The notes beneath the pieces were generated by a model that was given only the letters and a program-made list of their open reading frames with translations, was not told the origin of the DNA and ran no database searches. The translations under genes were made by a program, and so were the position numbers. A stretch of DNA of 64,000 nt, taken from Sclerodactyla briareus. Its lineage: Eukaryota > Echinodermata > Holothuroidea > Dendrochirotida > Sclerodactylidae. Positions within the stretch are counted from its first letter, which is position 1; each line of letters opens with the position of its first letter. This document shows positions 26,050-38,064 of the stretch, piece after piece. The stretch spans positions 62,001-126,000 of the forward strand of contig JAODTK010005835.1 in the NCBI GenBank assembly GCA_026419785.1, written 5' to 3'.

Positions 26050-27420
26050 ACTGTTATATAACATAAACCAGCTATCTTCTGTTGGCCAACATGGAATCTT
26101 GGGCCCTGCAATAGCATAAACGAACACATTTTATTTTGAATAATTGGAATCTTTTTGAGCGATGTATTAAGGCCAGTATACCATGTTGATGAAGAATAAT
26201 CAAACAGGCATGTATGAGAGCCATAGAAAGTAGTTTCCGCATGACTTTTTTTTTTTGATTAAGGCAGCTGGCTTTACGATGAAGACAGGCAAGTCTTGCA
26301 TTTGCCTGTGATGATGTTCTGAGCATAATCGGATAAACTCAGATGGTCAATATAATAGAACCGAAGATAATTGACAGAAGTTTTAGCAGAAATAGTGTGA
26401 TTGCCACTAGTGGTAACTTTGAAATCCCGAGTATCTTAATTTTACGACTTGTACCGAGAGGATCATTCAGTTTTCTCAAGTAAGGGACAGCTTCACACTG
26501 CTACACACATATCGTTAAATAACACAGGAAACAGTAAGGGCCCTAAGAGCTTCCTTGAGGAAACCCATGAGAGCTTTCATTGACCCGCATCCATCCACAC
26601 AAGTGACCTGGGATCTATCAGAGAGGTATGAATGAAACCAGATGGTTGCGAACACCCATTAGCTGTATTTTTTACACAAGTAGCATGATCAACAGGTCAA
26701 AGGCATGGCTTTCAGGTTCCATAATACCATACCGTAAGAAACCCCTGGCAATGTTGCTCTTGATAGTATCATGCAAGTCAATTAGGACTAAAGGTCTGTA
26801 GGAAAAGTTGGATCTGAACCCCGACTGATACTCGTAAAGTAAGTTATTGCGCACAAGATAAGTTTTCAAGCATGAACGAAGACAGCCTTTTCTAGATTTG
26901 GAAACAGGCAGGAGACAAAACTTATCGGACGGTAGTTGGCCACCAACAGTTCACTTTTGTTTTTGTTAGAGGGCGAAACAACTCTAGCCAACCTTGAACT
27001 CGGCCAGGAACCTACCCTCAACATGGATAAATTAATGATGTGGGTAATAGGGGCAGTTAGAACAGGAGCACCATCCTTAATGAACCTAGATTGCAGGCCA
27101 TCAAGTCCAGGGCTCTTGAAAGAATCAGATTAGCAAGTTCCCGCCTCAACAAAATCCTCAGAGACTTGATCAAGGAAGAGAGTGTCAGTCACTGGGATTG
27201 ATAGTAAGAAAACTACTGAGTCAAAGAGGAACAAGCAAATGTATTCTTTGGCGGTGGTAATTCTTCCACTAATTTAGCAGCCATGCTGTGAAGAAATTGT
27301 TGAAGCAGTTGGCCACATCTTGGGTTTTCTAGACCGCGGAGTTATTAAGGTCAAAGACTTGTTTTAGCAGAATCACTAGATTTTGTGCTATAGCCCAAGG
27401 TACGAACAGTCTACTGAACC
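26050..27420 (-). mobile_element. degenerate CR1-like LINE reverse transcriptase
   Basis: Minus-strand, frame-shifted polymerase. From high to low coordinate: FNNFFT near 27,290 (linker before the polymerase domain); YLVRNNLLYEYQSGFRSNFS near 26,850-26,810; DLHDTI about 26,780; a stretch with SQVTCVDG near 26,610; a GFPQGS-like block near 26,565; and a C-terminal SLIHACLDYSSS plus QNKMCSF near 26,220-26,110. Order and spacing fit a CR1/Jockey-like reverse transcriptase. Multiple frame changes make it inactive. Confidence 0.75.
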
Positions 27421-27589
27421 CCAAGTTCTCAAGCAAACAATGACTGAAGAATAGTTCTTCATGCATCTCAATCCGGAAGTTTATGAGAGGTGAACTGGGA
27501 TTTGGTCAGCATATAAGTGACAAAGACGGCGAGGGGGTGGCCACTCAGGCCAACACTTTGATGTGCCTGAATTGGGAAAATCTTATTTC

Positions 27590-27745
27590 AGGCCATTAGG
27601 CCTATTAATATGGGTGTCTGGTGTGTCGTTACCACAGAAAAGAAACACTTGTGAAAATTAGAGGCGGAAGTCTCTTTGACAATCAGACGACCGCAAAATA
27701 AAACTACAAGGCCATTAGGCCTATTGAAAAAGGTGTCCTTCCGGT
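27590..27745 (+). repeat. two direct copies of a 32 bp word
   Basis: GGCCATTAGGCCTATTAATA at 27,592 and GGCCATTAGGCCTATTGAAA at about 27,710, each followed by A.GGTGTC. They are 118 bp apart and contain the palindrome TAGGCCTA. Confidence 0.45.
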
Positions 27746-27887
27746 ATGTTTGCGTAAATGCATTTCTGCTTAGATTCATGTGGTTGGTACAATGTGCTAG
27801 TTCCTAGAACCAATGTTCTTATACCCAGATTGTTTTTTTTTTCTTTGTTGTTGTTGTTTTTCCTACTTTACTAACCTTCAATTACAG

Positions 27888-28105
27888 ACCGAAATGTCAC
27901 AGAAACGTACAACGTGACCTTGAATGAATCGCAACACAGTTACTGGTCATGTGTGTCTACTTTCAATTCAAATCCACAAATTGAAGCGTATCTTAGTGAC
28001 AGCATCCAATCGCAGATTCTGTGGACGTAAAAGTCGTGTCGGTAACGACTCGCACTCTTATATCGGCCATTCGTGTCTTTCCTGGTCGAATCAAGAGGAA
28101 TCTAT
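27888..28105 (+). CDS. candidate orphan exon, product unknown
   Basis: A long pyrimidine tract with a CTAAC branch-like word and ATTACAG precedes 27,888, and a consensus donor GTAAGTAT follows 28,105. Between them one frame reads for about 45 codons with three N-glycosylation sequons (NVT, NVT, NES) and the words YWSCVSTF. After a single frame change near 28,028 it reads on to the donor (VVSVTTRTLI, VFPGRIKRN). This could be an extracellular domain exon. No neighbouring exon is identified, and the splice signals may be fortuitous. Confidence 0.25.
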
Positions 28106-28119
28106 GTAAGTATATGTAA

Positions 28120-28600
28120 TGTGTGTGTGGGCGCCGTGATTGTGGTGTGGGTTACTCGCGCTGTGCTCGTGGGTGTCTGTGTATGTGTGTGTGTTCATGT
28201 GATGCTATTTGTGATCACGATATCTAGAGAAAACAAACATCAATCAAATTCAAATTTGCCGTGTAGGTTACAGATATACAGAGGAAGACCCTGTTGTTCC
28301 TGGCATGCAGTTTGAGGTCGTAGAAGGTCAGGATGGACCAAATATAAAAATGCCTCCGAGCACGATACATAGATTGCAAGTATCAATTCAACTTCAAAAT
28401 AGGCATGTAGGTTTGCAGATATGAAGAGGAAGAACTCTATTGTTCCGGTATCAGTCCAATTTCATGTGAAAGGGCAGGGGAGAGCCAGAACGATCATGAT
28501 TGGTATTTTCTCGACATCATCACCTTCGAAGTAGGCGTGTTGGTTTTCAAATATAAAGGATGACGAACCAAATTGTTCGGGAGCTAGCACGCAATTCAAC
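28120..28600 (+). repeat. (GT)n-led repeat, second subfamily, copy 1
   Basis: GTGTGTGTGTTCATGTG is followed by ATCACGATATCTAGAGAAAA, then units with AGATATA.AGAGGAAGA.CCT.TTGTTCC and AAGGTCA. Same architecture as 29,310-29,720. Confidence 0.55.
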
Positions 28601-28614
28601 GTCGAAGAAAGAGT

Positions 28615-29000
28615 TCGAAATCTAGAAACACGCGACACTAGAAGTGTCGTGGTATTATGGTTTTGGGTGTAGCCGCCGCCCCTGCCTCCGCTGCCACCGG
28701 AAACTCTAGCCGTTAGCGCAATAAAAACTTTTTAAAACGTTTTCAATCCGCATTGATCGGAAACTTGTACACATATCCGCCCTAGCGAAATCTCGGATGA
28801 CGGTGATTTCAGGGTCACCGGAGGTCACAATTGTGCGTTTTTTTTTTGCGGAAATACAACGTGAATCCAATTTACACGGAACTTGGTGGGTGGGGACAAC
28901 GTTGATCCCGAATAACATGACTGTGGTTCCAAGATCACCAAGGTCAAATGTGTGCTTTTGGAACTTCGTCGGCTTTGAACAAACTTGGTGGATGTGGGTA
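28615..29000 (-). repeat. inverted copy of the GC-rich hairpin composite repeat
   Basis: On the minus strand: TACACCCAAAACCATAATACC, then CGACACTTCTAGTGTCG, as at 25,350-25,400. Leftward on the plus strand is the hairpin; rightward are AATCTCGGATGACGGTG and CACCAAGGTCAAATGTG-type words. Confidence 0.6.
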
Positions 29001-29309
29001 ATGGTAAACCCACTACCCTTATTAAGACCCCTAGCTCACCAGGGCAGTCACCACCGCTCAGCCCACTACTCAAAAATACATCACCTCACTTAAAAGTGTT
29101 GAGGGGATATATTGACGAATAAATCGTTGTTCTCGATGATTGAGAATTGGAAAAGAGGTATCCCGAAACGAAAAGTGGAGGGGATGATACTGCCGCTACC
29201 ACTTGTTTTTTCACTAGGAGTGGGGCCTTAGCTCCCTTCCCGATTCTATACCTTTGACTCCAGTTCATTCCAATTTTTATTCTCGCGAGGTGTTATATGT
29301 AGTCATGCA

Positions 29310-29336
29310 CCTTGCGTATGTGCGTGTATGTCTGTG

Positions 29337-29391
<55 letters not shown>

Positions 29392-29720
29392 GTGTGTGTG
29401 TGTGTGTGTGGGTGTGGCATACCTTGTCAGCGCGATATCTAGAGAATGTATGAAGCTCAAATTAGGCACGTTGGTTGCTCATGTGGGATTGTTTTCAGTG
29501 CCAGTTCAAGGTCATTCAAGGTCACGACAGGGCAAATTCTGAAAACTTTGTCAGCACGATATCTAATGATTCAATGTAGGCCTATCTATCAAGTTCATAT
29601 TAGGTTCGTGGGTTCCACATTTGGGGCGGATGAACCCTACTGTTTCTGGAATCAGGTCAAGGTTATTGAAGGTCATCACCAAATAACGGGCAATCCTTCT
29701 ATATCTTGACAACGAAACAT
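29310..29720 (+). repeat. (GT)n microsatellite and following repeat, second subfamily, copy 2
   Basis: About 100 bp of (GT)n with sparse GC interruptions (29,313-29,411) is followed by CAGCGCGATATCTAGAGAA and units with AAGGTCATTCAAGGTCACGA and CAGCACGATATCTAATGA. Apparent long valine/cysteine frames are simple-sequence artefacts. Confidence 0.75.
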
Positions 29721-30557
29721 TTCAGAGCGATGGCGTAATGGAAAATTTTGTTGGTCCAGTGAACTACATCTGCTCACTTTTTGAACCTCATTGCCCTTTT
29801 GACCGTATTTGATTGAAAGAACTCGTGACCTTCGGGGTAAATTTTTTTGTAACGACCAGACTTGTCTTGTTGAAACAACAAATAATCAATTGGCACTGAC
29901 TACTAAAACACTGCTAGCACCTCGATATCCAGTTATGTCCTCTGTAAAGGTGAAACCCGCTGAAACACTGATAAATGTTACGTTCGACACCATCGCTTCG
30001 TGGCACGTATTGAAACATCCCAGAGGAATAGCGTAAAGGAAATTTCTGTTTCGTCTGGCTACCACTGGACCCATCTTTTCATGTACCTACTCAATATATG
30101 GCTTGGTATCGGACACATTGCCAGTCATTAACTTCCATCAATCCTGGAGTGAACCAAGCTTTTGAATAATACATAAAATATCCAATATGTATTGTGATTA
30201 TTCATTTACCAGCATAAGCAGATAGAAACCCCTGCCATTTCGGGAAAGTAGTGATTTATATAGCCACAAGGTATTATTTGCATGTAGGCTAGTTAGTGAC
30301 CAGAGGAGGAACGTGTTACTTGAAACTCAACTTAACAGCAAAATCCGGACGTGTTAGTGTGGGATAAGGTAATTATTCTGCTACAATCCTGCTTATCATA
30401 AATATTCAGAATTGAGTGATCTTGAAAGCCTCCCGGCTTTTGTTACAGGAGTGGGATATACTCAAAGAATTGTTCTTGTTACTTTTATGTTAGTGAAGAT
30501 CAGTATACGGCAGTATACGGCAGTCGAGTCCCGTGTTTGTGTTATGTAATGTTTGCA

Positions 30558-30594
30558 CGGGGGGGGGGGGGGGGGCGGGGGGGGGGGGGGGGTC
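30558..30594. repeat. poly-G tract with one C interruption
   Basis: About 36 nt of G with a single C. One of the longest of many poly-G or poly-C tracts in the window (others at 11,260, 16,010, 37,672, 40,716, 44,186, 47,005, 47,850, 48,588 and 50,270). Confidence 0.9.
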
Positions 30595-30599
30595 TAAAA

Positions 30600-33500
30600 A
30601 TTGTTCAGCTGGTTGTGCAGCGCACGTACAAGCATTTCCACAGTGAACGGTTGCGGACCGGCGGAAGAATATAGGCAAATGAGGAAATGAGATCTCAGTG
30701 ACAGTTTGAGGTTTAACTCCGTTTAAGGATAGGCTATATATCTCAATGGCATCTTGTTATGTCACCAGTCACCTAGTGGCGTTATATTATTCAGTTAACG
30801 TTTGGCTGCTGCTTCTGCAAATTAATTACACTATTTTGTGTCCAGACAGGTCACGACAGGGAGGGACAGGGGGTTACCACAGAGCGTTGCAACAGTGTTT
30901 CACAAGACCAGGACAGTCTGCATAATATGTTGTGTTGGAGCGCAGTTGTGCCTAATCAAGCAGAGGATTTAACCATAGAAGGCGTAGCCAGGGGTACACA
31001 CGTGGATACTGCACGTTTCTAGAGACCCTTTCGGCGTTCTATTTATACTCATCTACTCAAATCCCATATTTCACAACCCGCAATTTCTTCGCTGTAGCTA
31101 TAGGCTACAGAGCACTAGGCGCATCTCTGTAGTTACGGGGGTACGAACAAGTTCACCCCGGGCCCGCTTCCGAGCGGGAGAAAACATGCACAACGATAGC
31201 CTGTAGTAATGTATTACTACATTACCAGCAGAGGGTCTTGTAAAATTCGAAAATGTTTGAATTGCTCAAATTTAAATACCAAGATTGGAGCTTACCTAAT
31301 AACCCAGGAACGTCGCTATTAGAGTTCGAGTCCCTTGCCAATCCTGAATTTGCCTGATTCACGCACCGGTACCTCTGAATTCAACAACGCTGCGTACACT
31401 GGCTGATTGTTCTAAATTTTCTCTTGCGTACAAAATCCCCGCTAACTCTTGCGGCTAGGCTACGCGGAGGCCACATAAATGTCACAATAAGGGAATCCCA
31501 CGTTCCTAAAATGGAGCCAATTCCGTTTCTGACATGAACGCAACAAACTACATAGCTGCGACATCGATTTTTTCTACGGTGGTTTTTAGAGACCCCTATT
31601 CCAATGAAATAATAAATATGCTAATACGTTCAGGTTATTGGTGGGCCCTATATATATAATCAGATCAACACGGCTCACAAAGAATGATCATAACTACGAG
31701 ATGCCAAGTTGCCATATATACTGATTCATTATGGAGAGATAAATAATAAAGTATGCGATAATCACTCGAGTAAGGAACTCATAATTCATACGATATGACG
31801 TAATAATTCGGAGATCTTCAAAACATGTTATAAACAAAATGCATTTTATGTTGTATAAAGCTGGAGAAATTCAGCATGTTCACATTTGTTGAAAATTATC
31901 GATGGACGTTACGACAAAGACAAAAGAAGATACCGGAAGATACCGGAAATAATTGACAATGACAAGTTATTGTTTAACCTCTTCAAGATGATAAGACGTC
32001 ATCTTTATTCGTCAGTAGCCAAATTTTAAAAGTAATAATAGTTCCGTCGAGATCCTATGGGCCATCAGAATTACGAAATATTTTGTCATAAATAATAAAT
32101 ATGTGATAACTATGAGATGATGTCCTAATGACGTATTGATGAGTAATCGTGAGATCATTGGATAGATAACAAAGAGGACTCATTAAATAATAAGAGCTTG
32201 AAACGCCTGTTACCTCGATTATACTTCAGTATAGTAGATATATAGTAATGAATGACTATGATTTCAGTGATTTTCATGCAGTAGGCTAATACACAAACGT
32301 AGTCTGGTTGTAGCCACTGCTTTAATAAGGGGGGAAGAGCCTGAGTGGCGGTGCGACGAGAAGGAATATGGGGGTCGGTTCAGCCTCTCCCCACTGTCGA
32401 CTGCTGCAGCAGTATTGGCAGTATGCCGCGTAACTAAGCTCAATACCAAGTTACATCTACCTATGTTTTAATATCTATAGTGTTCACACGGTCGGTATTT
32501 TACGCAGTGCATGAGTGCTGAATTTGTTTGTGAAGTAGACTCATAGAATGAGGGGAACACTCAACAAGGATTTCCGGTGATCCTGTGAATATCAAATTTT
32601 CTGGTGCACTGCAACAAATAACATTGTTTAATTCGTTCTACTGTTCTCGCGGAAGTAGGATTTCGCCACCCTGTTAAGGAGAAGACCCACTGACAGGGAG
32701 AGCCTATCGCTAGTCATTCACTACAGACAACCGCTAACACAGTATCAATGTTACGTGGACTGGCCACCTGCAGTGTCGTTATATTTCGTGCATAATCAGC
32801 GGGATTTGTGTTCTTCGTAATTCTGTACCGCTCTTCGTCTATCTTGTGGATGTTGTTGTTTCGCTCAATCGTTGGATTTTGGATCGTGTCTTTCCCATGC
32901 AGAAATAGTTTTGTTGAGGCCTCAGAGGTTTGAAGGGCAAATACATGATCAATTTCAAATGCGCTAATATTTTAGCTGACGATGAACTGAATGTATCAAT
33001 CTGATCCAGGCAGACATTCGATTTTCCGTTACGAAATGAGAGGCTTCCAAAATGTGTGCGTGCATGAGTATTGCGCAAGCTCGAAACTTTGTCATATGCA
33101 AGAAAAAATGGTGCGACAGTCATGTCAGCATACCTGAATTATGTACTTTGTTTGTTTTTCATTGAAAATCGCCAGTTAATTTGCTCGAAAACTGAGGGTA
33201 ATGTTACAATTGCAACCCCATTACTTCTAGCCCATGCATTTGGAATCAAGGTTGCTCAGACACCAGATTTGTGAGTTTTGTCTTATGGTCGAGCACCACT
33301 GATCGAATGGTACAATGAAAATATGAAGTATGCTCTGGTTTTGGCTGTCAACTGCTTTTCATCACACAAAATGGCAACTCTGATTAGCCCTGCCTTCATC
33401 AGTACTTAACAGAATCACGCGAAACACAGTGCCCATACACCACCTAGCACAACTAATTGATTCGAGATAATCACTCTCAAATAATTCATCAGTTCCCGGT

Positions 33501-33600
33501 TCCTACTTGTTACGCCTGTGTTTACCACTAGGCAGGAAGATATAATTTCAAATAGAGACTATAGTTTCGTGTGCTGTAAAACCGTCAAGACACATATCCA
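30600..33600. other. upstream intergenic region of the plus-strand IFIT-like gene
   Basis: AT-rich, unique-looking DNA. A GGCGTAGCCA word at 30,981-30,990 marks a possible end of a dispersed element. A TATAATTTC word lies 70 bp before the IFIT-like start codon, but no firm promoter or interferon-response element is seen. Confidence 0.4.
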
Positions 33601-33610
33601 AGGCTGAAAA

Positions 33611-35744
33611 ATGGAGGACAATTGGTGGAAACATCTTCCTTGTCACTTCAATCGAGAGTGGAATCTTCAGGGAGAAATTAACCTAGACATCAGAAAGCTT
33701 AAGCAAAGCGTGGATTGGGATCTCGAAGATGAACCAGAATTCATGCAAATCGAAAATCTGTTGTACAACGGGCGTTCCTGGAGGTACCATCAGAAAACTA
33801 CCTCATGAAGGGAAGGTCCAGCCCGGAAACCGCTCTCAAGTATCTCCAGACGGCCGAGAAAAAGGTGAAGGAGATCTGGGGATGCGACCAATACGCTCAA
33901 GATTGCTACAGTCTCGTGATCAATGCATTCCGAATGTGGCTCTACAACGATGGAAAATTCAAAGAGACTGCGAAAATTGAAGAGTTGAACAAAACTCTGA
34001 CGACGCTGAACACCGCGGTTGGGTGTGTAACCTCGACGCCGCAGATAGACATCGTACGCGCTGTAGCGCTGACAAGACATGGTAGATACGAGAAAGCGGT
34101 TGAACTGCTTGACGGAGCCTTGGGGGACCCGCGATATGCTCAGATGAAAAACTGGCTGTTCTGGAAGGCACTTTCAATTGGACGCAGTGCTCGCGATGAG
34201 AGTAGACTCTCTGCAAGGAAGACGTCAGATGAAGATTTGAGGAGACTCTTCAATGAAGAAAAGTCAATCCTGGAAGAGCTAGTTGCGAAACATCCGACAT
34301 TTGCTCGGGCAAAGGCTTATCTTGGGAGGTGCCTCTACAGTATAGATAATAGTAGAAGTAGTTGGCTTGAAGATGTGTGTGGCGCCCTCGAAATTTCACC
34401 ACGTGACAGAGATATTGCGCTTACATGTGCAATAGTGTTTAGATGGAACGGAAACTACGGAAGAAGTAAACGTATTCTAGAGAATTTCGTAGAGAAATCG
34501 CCATCGGCAGAGGTATTTTACCAATTGGCGCTAATATACAGAGGACTCGCTCATGATGAAAGCCTACCAGAAGATCATACACATTATTACATTACACGCT
34601 GTTTTCAATACGTGACCGAAGCTGTGAATCTAGACAAAAGCCACGTACGCGCAAACTTCACAATGGCGGAGTTAACTGTTGAAATGGGCAGAGCCTTAGA
34701 AGCGAAAACTTTGTTTCGTGATCTTTTCACGGGGAAAGACATGACACCGGGTCAACTTTTTGAGGGTCGCTGTCGTGAAAATGAAATCCCACAACTTCGT
34801 CGAATTTTCGACACCAACGAGAGGCTAGACAATGCATACCGCATTCTATTAATAGGTGCAGAACATTTCGCTGAAAATAGTTGTGGTTCCACCAGTAAGA
34901 AAGAATTCATGACATCGGTTAGATCTGGGACCGACAAAGCATTTGAAGTCATTCATTCTGAGATTTCCAGTCAGTCGGAATTGATGTTAGATGCAAAGAG
35001 GTTCCTTTCAGATATCATGTTCAGAATGGGTGATTTCAGGGAAGCCGAGAACAGTTGGCAGTGCGCAAGAGCAGGAAGGAAGTCCGAAGTATAGGGGTGA
35101 GATACTCTGGCGGCGTGGGGAAAAGTCTTTGTGCGATTGGAGACGACGTGACTGCAGAAGAAGTAGCTAAATTGTTGCAAGAGACCAAAGAAGAGAGACA
35201 GAAATGCAGAGAACTCTTTGCAGATATCTATCTTATGAGGGCCAAGTCCATTTTGGGAGATGAGCGGACATCATCCTCTAGTTCCATGGCCGTTGAAAAT
35301 CTTAGCCTGGCGATTGTCCATGGAAGCATTGAAGCCTGCTATACGTTTTTGACCCAAGTTAAAGACCTGTCACTTCAAGTATGCAGAGAGGATGGTTGCA
35401 CTGCCGAAGTGCTGGTGGATATTAAACGATGTCTTCTGAGGAAAGACAGCGTCCACTATGCTTTCTACACAGAAGGACAGTCAAATGAGAGCCTTTCAGT
35501 GCAAGATAGCATTAGAGAACTCTTGACAAACGTACAGACACACCCCAAGCCACTCGATGGTCTCCCACATCTCCTGAAAACAAGATATGAACTGATGACG
35601 AACATCAGGAATAGGTTCATCGAATTTGAATATACTTTCAAATACATCTGCGAAGGAAAGTGGGATAAAAGATGCCAGGAGGCAGCAGAGAAGACGCTAG
35701 TGGATGCCAGGAACTTGCTGGATCATATCATATACAGCTATCAG
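33611..35744 (+). CDS. IFIT-like TPR protein, first (large) exon
   Basis: Cytosolic TPR-repeat protein of the interferon-induced IFIT type; the vertebrate family senses viral RNA, and the role here is inferred from family only. The start at 33,611 (AAAATGG context) has an in-frame TGA just upstream. The N-terminus has the family hallmark LPCHF...INLDI. TPR-like helix pairs lie at about 34,057-34,123 (GRYEKAVELLDGAL), 34,426-34,503 (GNYGRSKRIL), 34,516-34,644 and 34,651-34,728 (GRALEAKTLFRDLF). The exon ends in YSYQ, in phase 0, at a GTAATT donor. Two single-base frame breaks are visible: near 33,771 (a G-run, probably one G missing, restoring AFLEVPSENYL) and near 35,050. With the terminal exon the product would be about 795 residues, much longer than the roughly 470-490 of vertebrate IFITs. 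Alternative: a recent pseudogene. Confidence 0.85.
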
Positions 35745-35785
35745 GTAATTGCTTGTATATTTCATGATTGCGCGTGTGGGTGTTC

Positions 35786-35970
35786 GTATGAACGTGTGTG
35801 TATGTGTGTGGTGTGTGTGCGTGTGTGTGTGTGCGTGTGTGTGTGTGCGTGTGTGTGTGTGCGTGTGTGTGTGTGCGTGTGTGTGTGTGCGTGTGTGTGT
35901 GTGCGTGTGTGTGTGTGCGTGTGTGTGTGTGCGTGTGCGTGGGTATGTTGTGTGTGCGCGTGTGCGCGCG
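35786..35970 (+). repeat. 12-nt (GCGTGTGTGTGT)n minisatellite
   Basis: About twelve copies of a 12-nt unit made of GT repeats with one GC, located only 40 bp past the splice donor. Reading frames through it give valine/cysteine runs and are not coding. Confidence 0.95.
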
Positions 35971-36459
35971 CGCGTGCGTTGTGGTTGGTGAATGCGTGAA
36001 GGGTAAGTCTTGCTTGTTATCGGAATTCCTTTGAAACCATGGGACTCATTTTGATAATTTTGAACGTGGTATCGGGGTCAGGTCTGTTTAGATTCAAGTA
36101 ATTAAGTAGGGTGGGTAATCACCCTATTTTATGGACCTACTTTTTTGCTTGCCAGAAAGTGACGGACGATCCCAAGGAACTGGTGTAGTGATGCACTGAT
36201 GTGGTCTGACATACATGCACAGGATAGCAATTACTTGCACTGATGATTTTCAAACGACGAATATGCTGATTAGTGCATAATGTTATCCAAAGTTTGAATT
36301 TCGTCGGATTCCCCCGAAACTTGGTGTTCAAGTTTAGGATTAGATTCAAATCACTGGTGGTCATTCAATTGTTGTTTTAATTTTCACATGATTCCCCCTA
36401 TTTTGAAAGTCCATCGGATATTTACGAAACTTGGTGATAATGTGATACAAAGTACAATG

Positions 36460-36690
36460 GGATACAAAGCTAGTAAAATAGTAGGAAATATGCACAAGAA
36501 TATAAGCTAATAGTACAAAAATTAGGCAGTGTTAGTGCGTCAAAAACTGTTAGAATGTAAAAATCACATAAAAGCGGATATAAAGAAGTTTGTCTTAAGC
36601 TTGGATTTGAATAACCCAAGAGCATGTGCGTGGCGGATGTCGTTAGGAAGCAAATTCCATAGGCATTGCGGCTCCGGAGGCATATGCTCC
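36460..36690 (-). mobile_element. LINE 3' tail in IFIT-like intron, antisense
   Basis: On the minus strand, shifting frames give a MPMEFAS..-DIRHAHALGLFKSKLKTNFF reading, which resembles the terminal IWN.LP...FK..LK block of CR1/Jockey-like polymerases. An AT-rich UTR follows. A similar tail is at 4.4-4.8 kb. Confidence 0.45.
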
Positions 36691-37129
36691 CCCACCGACG
36701 GCGCTGTTCCCGTACCCCTCCCATCAAAGGCACCGTTTGTTTCACATGTATGTGGGGATGTGTCAAGTATTCAATCAGTCAGGTGTTCAACCAATCAATT
36801 AACCTTATTATCTCCCACATTCCTCCAGAGGGCGGTTTTGGACAGGCATCCCAGAGATACAGTGTTCCCTAATTCACACGGTGATGAGAAGGGAAAGCCG
36901 GTGGAGAAAAAGTTTGAGGATACCTACAGAAATTGCCACAAGGCTTGGTCCCCCTGTACCACAAGATATAAAGGATTACATCATTAAGGTAAAGAGGGTT
37001 AGAGAGACCCTTGCAATTCCACTCACGTGCAAACATTTGGTCAATAAGATTGGTTAGAACATTCACACCTCGGTGACAGTGACAATCCGCCCCAAGCTGG
37101 TTTTAGGGGTACAATTTTGCATTTTCAGC

Positions 37130-37570
37130 CTAGCCTAGCTTTGATGTCATTTCGTGCGATATAATAGCACACTGGAACACTCACCTCGATTTGGGAATAA
37201 TTTTATATTTACACCTAGTTTCAAAGAAGCCAAAATTGATATTTCTGGGTGGCTTCTGATGCACTTTGGTGCAATACAGCACACCTAGCTAGCCACCCAA
37301 ACGGTGTCTCCTCATAAATTTTGTGTATTTGTATAGGTGGGGAACAGAGAGACATTTTTGTATTTCCAGGTGGCCTCCGATATATTCCGGTTTGCAGTAT
37401 GGCACACATGAGCACCCACCTGTTCGGGAAATAGGTTCATATTTTCACAAGTTCCAAGAGGGAAAACTGTGGGGATTTCTTGTGGCCTTTGGTATAATCT
37501 AGTGCAATGTATATTATATACACCTAAACATTCGTTTGGAAATAATCGTGGATTTTCACCTATAGCAGTC
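37130..37570 (+). repeat. four-unit tandem repeat, period about 115-125 bp
   Basis: Units with GTGGC.TC.GAT..ACT..GGTGCAATA..GCACAC start near 37,145, 37,248, 37,370 and 37,480. Each is followed by ACCC and ATATTT.CAC. Units are diverged from each other. Confidence 0.55.
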
Positions 37571-38064
37571 TTAGTGGACTTAGTGGACTGCATGGGTCTA
37601 AAGGTAGGGTGTCCTCTCTCTCTTGAAAACAAAATTTATTTCGAGGTGCAATCTTCGATGTAGGGCAACATACCCCCCCCCCCCCCTCCAAGAAAAAAAA
37701 ATCCAGAAAATTGCAACGGGAGGTGTTTTTATTCAGTAAAAAAGTCAGTAGATATGATATCTTGTTTGCCTTCCTAGCTCATTGTTCACCCGATATACGA
37801 GGATTTATGTTTTCCAAAATGGTGGATGGCAGGGATTCAGTATTATGTTACTGTTCGAACACTTTCTGGGACTCCGATTTTGTGCAACTTTGAATGAAAT
37901 TATTGTAAGCTACCAGAAAATGCAAATGAACCACCCTGTTGCATTTTTTTTTTGGGGGGGGGGGAGACATGTTCTATGTTTACTCTACTACTTATCTAAT
38001 AGGAGAGGTGCAATATATCATGCCTGAATACATTCACGTCAATTTTCCATGAATGGCGAATGAT

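Noticed and set aside
31300-31345. GAGTTCGAGTCCC word resembling a tRNA B box
   Set aside because: No A box, no stems and no SINE body follow it.
33535-33600. Possible TATA box and interferon-response-like AGTTTCGTGTG upstream of the IFIT-like start
   Set aside because: The second half of the response element is missing and the region is AT-rich; not distinguishable from chance.
35749-36034. Valine/cysteine-rich extension of the IFIT-like reading frame past 35,744
   Set aside because: It is translation of the GTGTGC minisatellite beyond a good splice donor that is shared with the paralogue.
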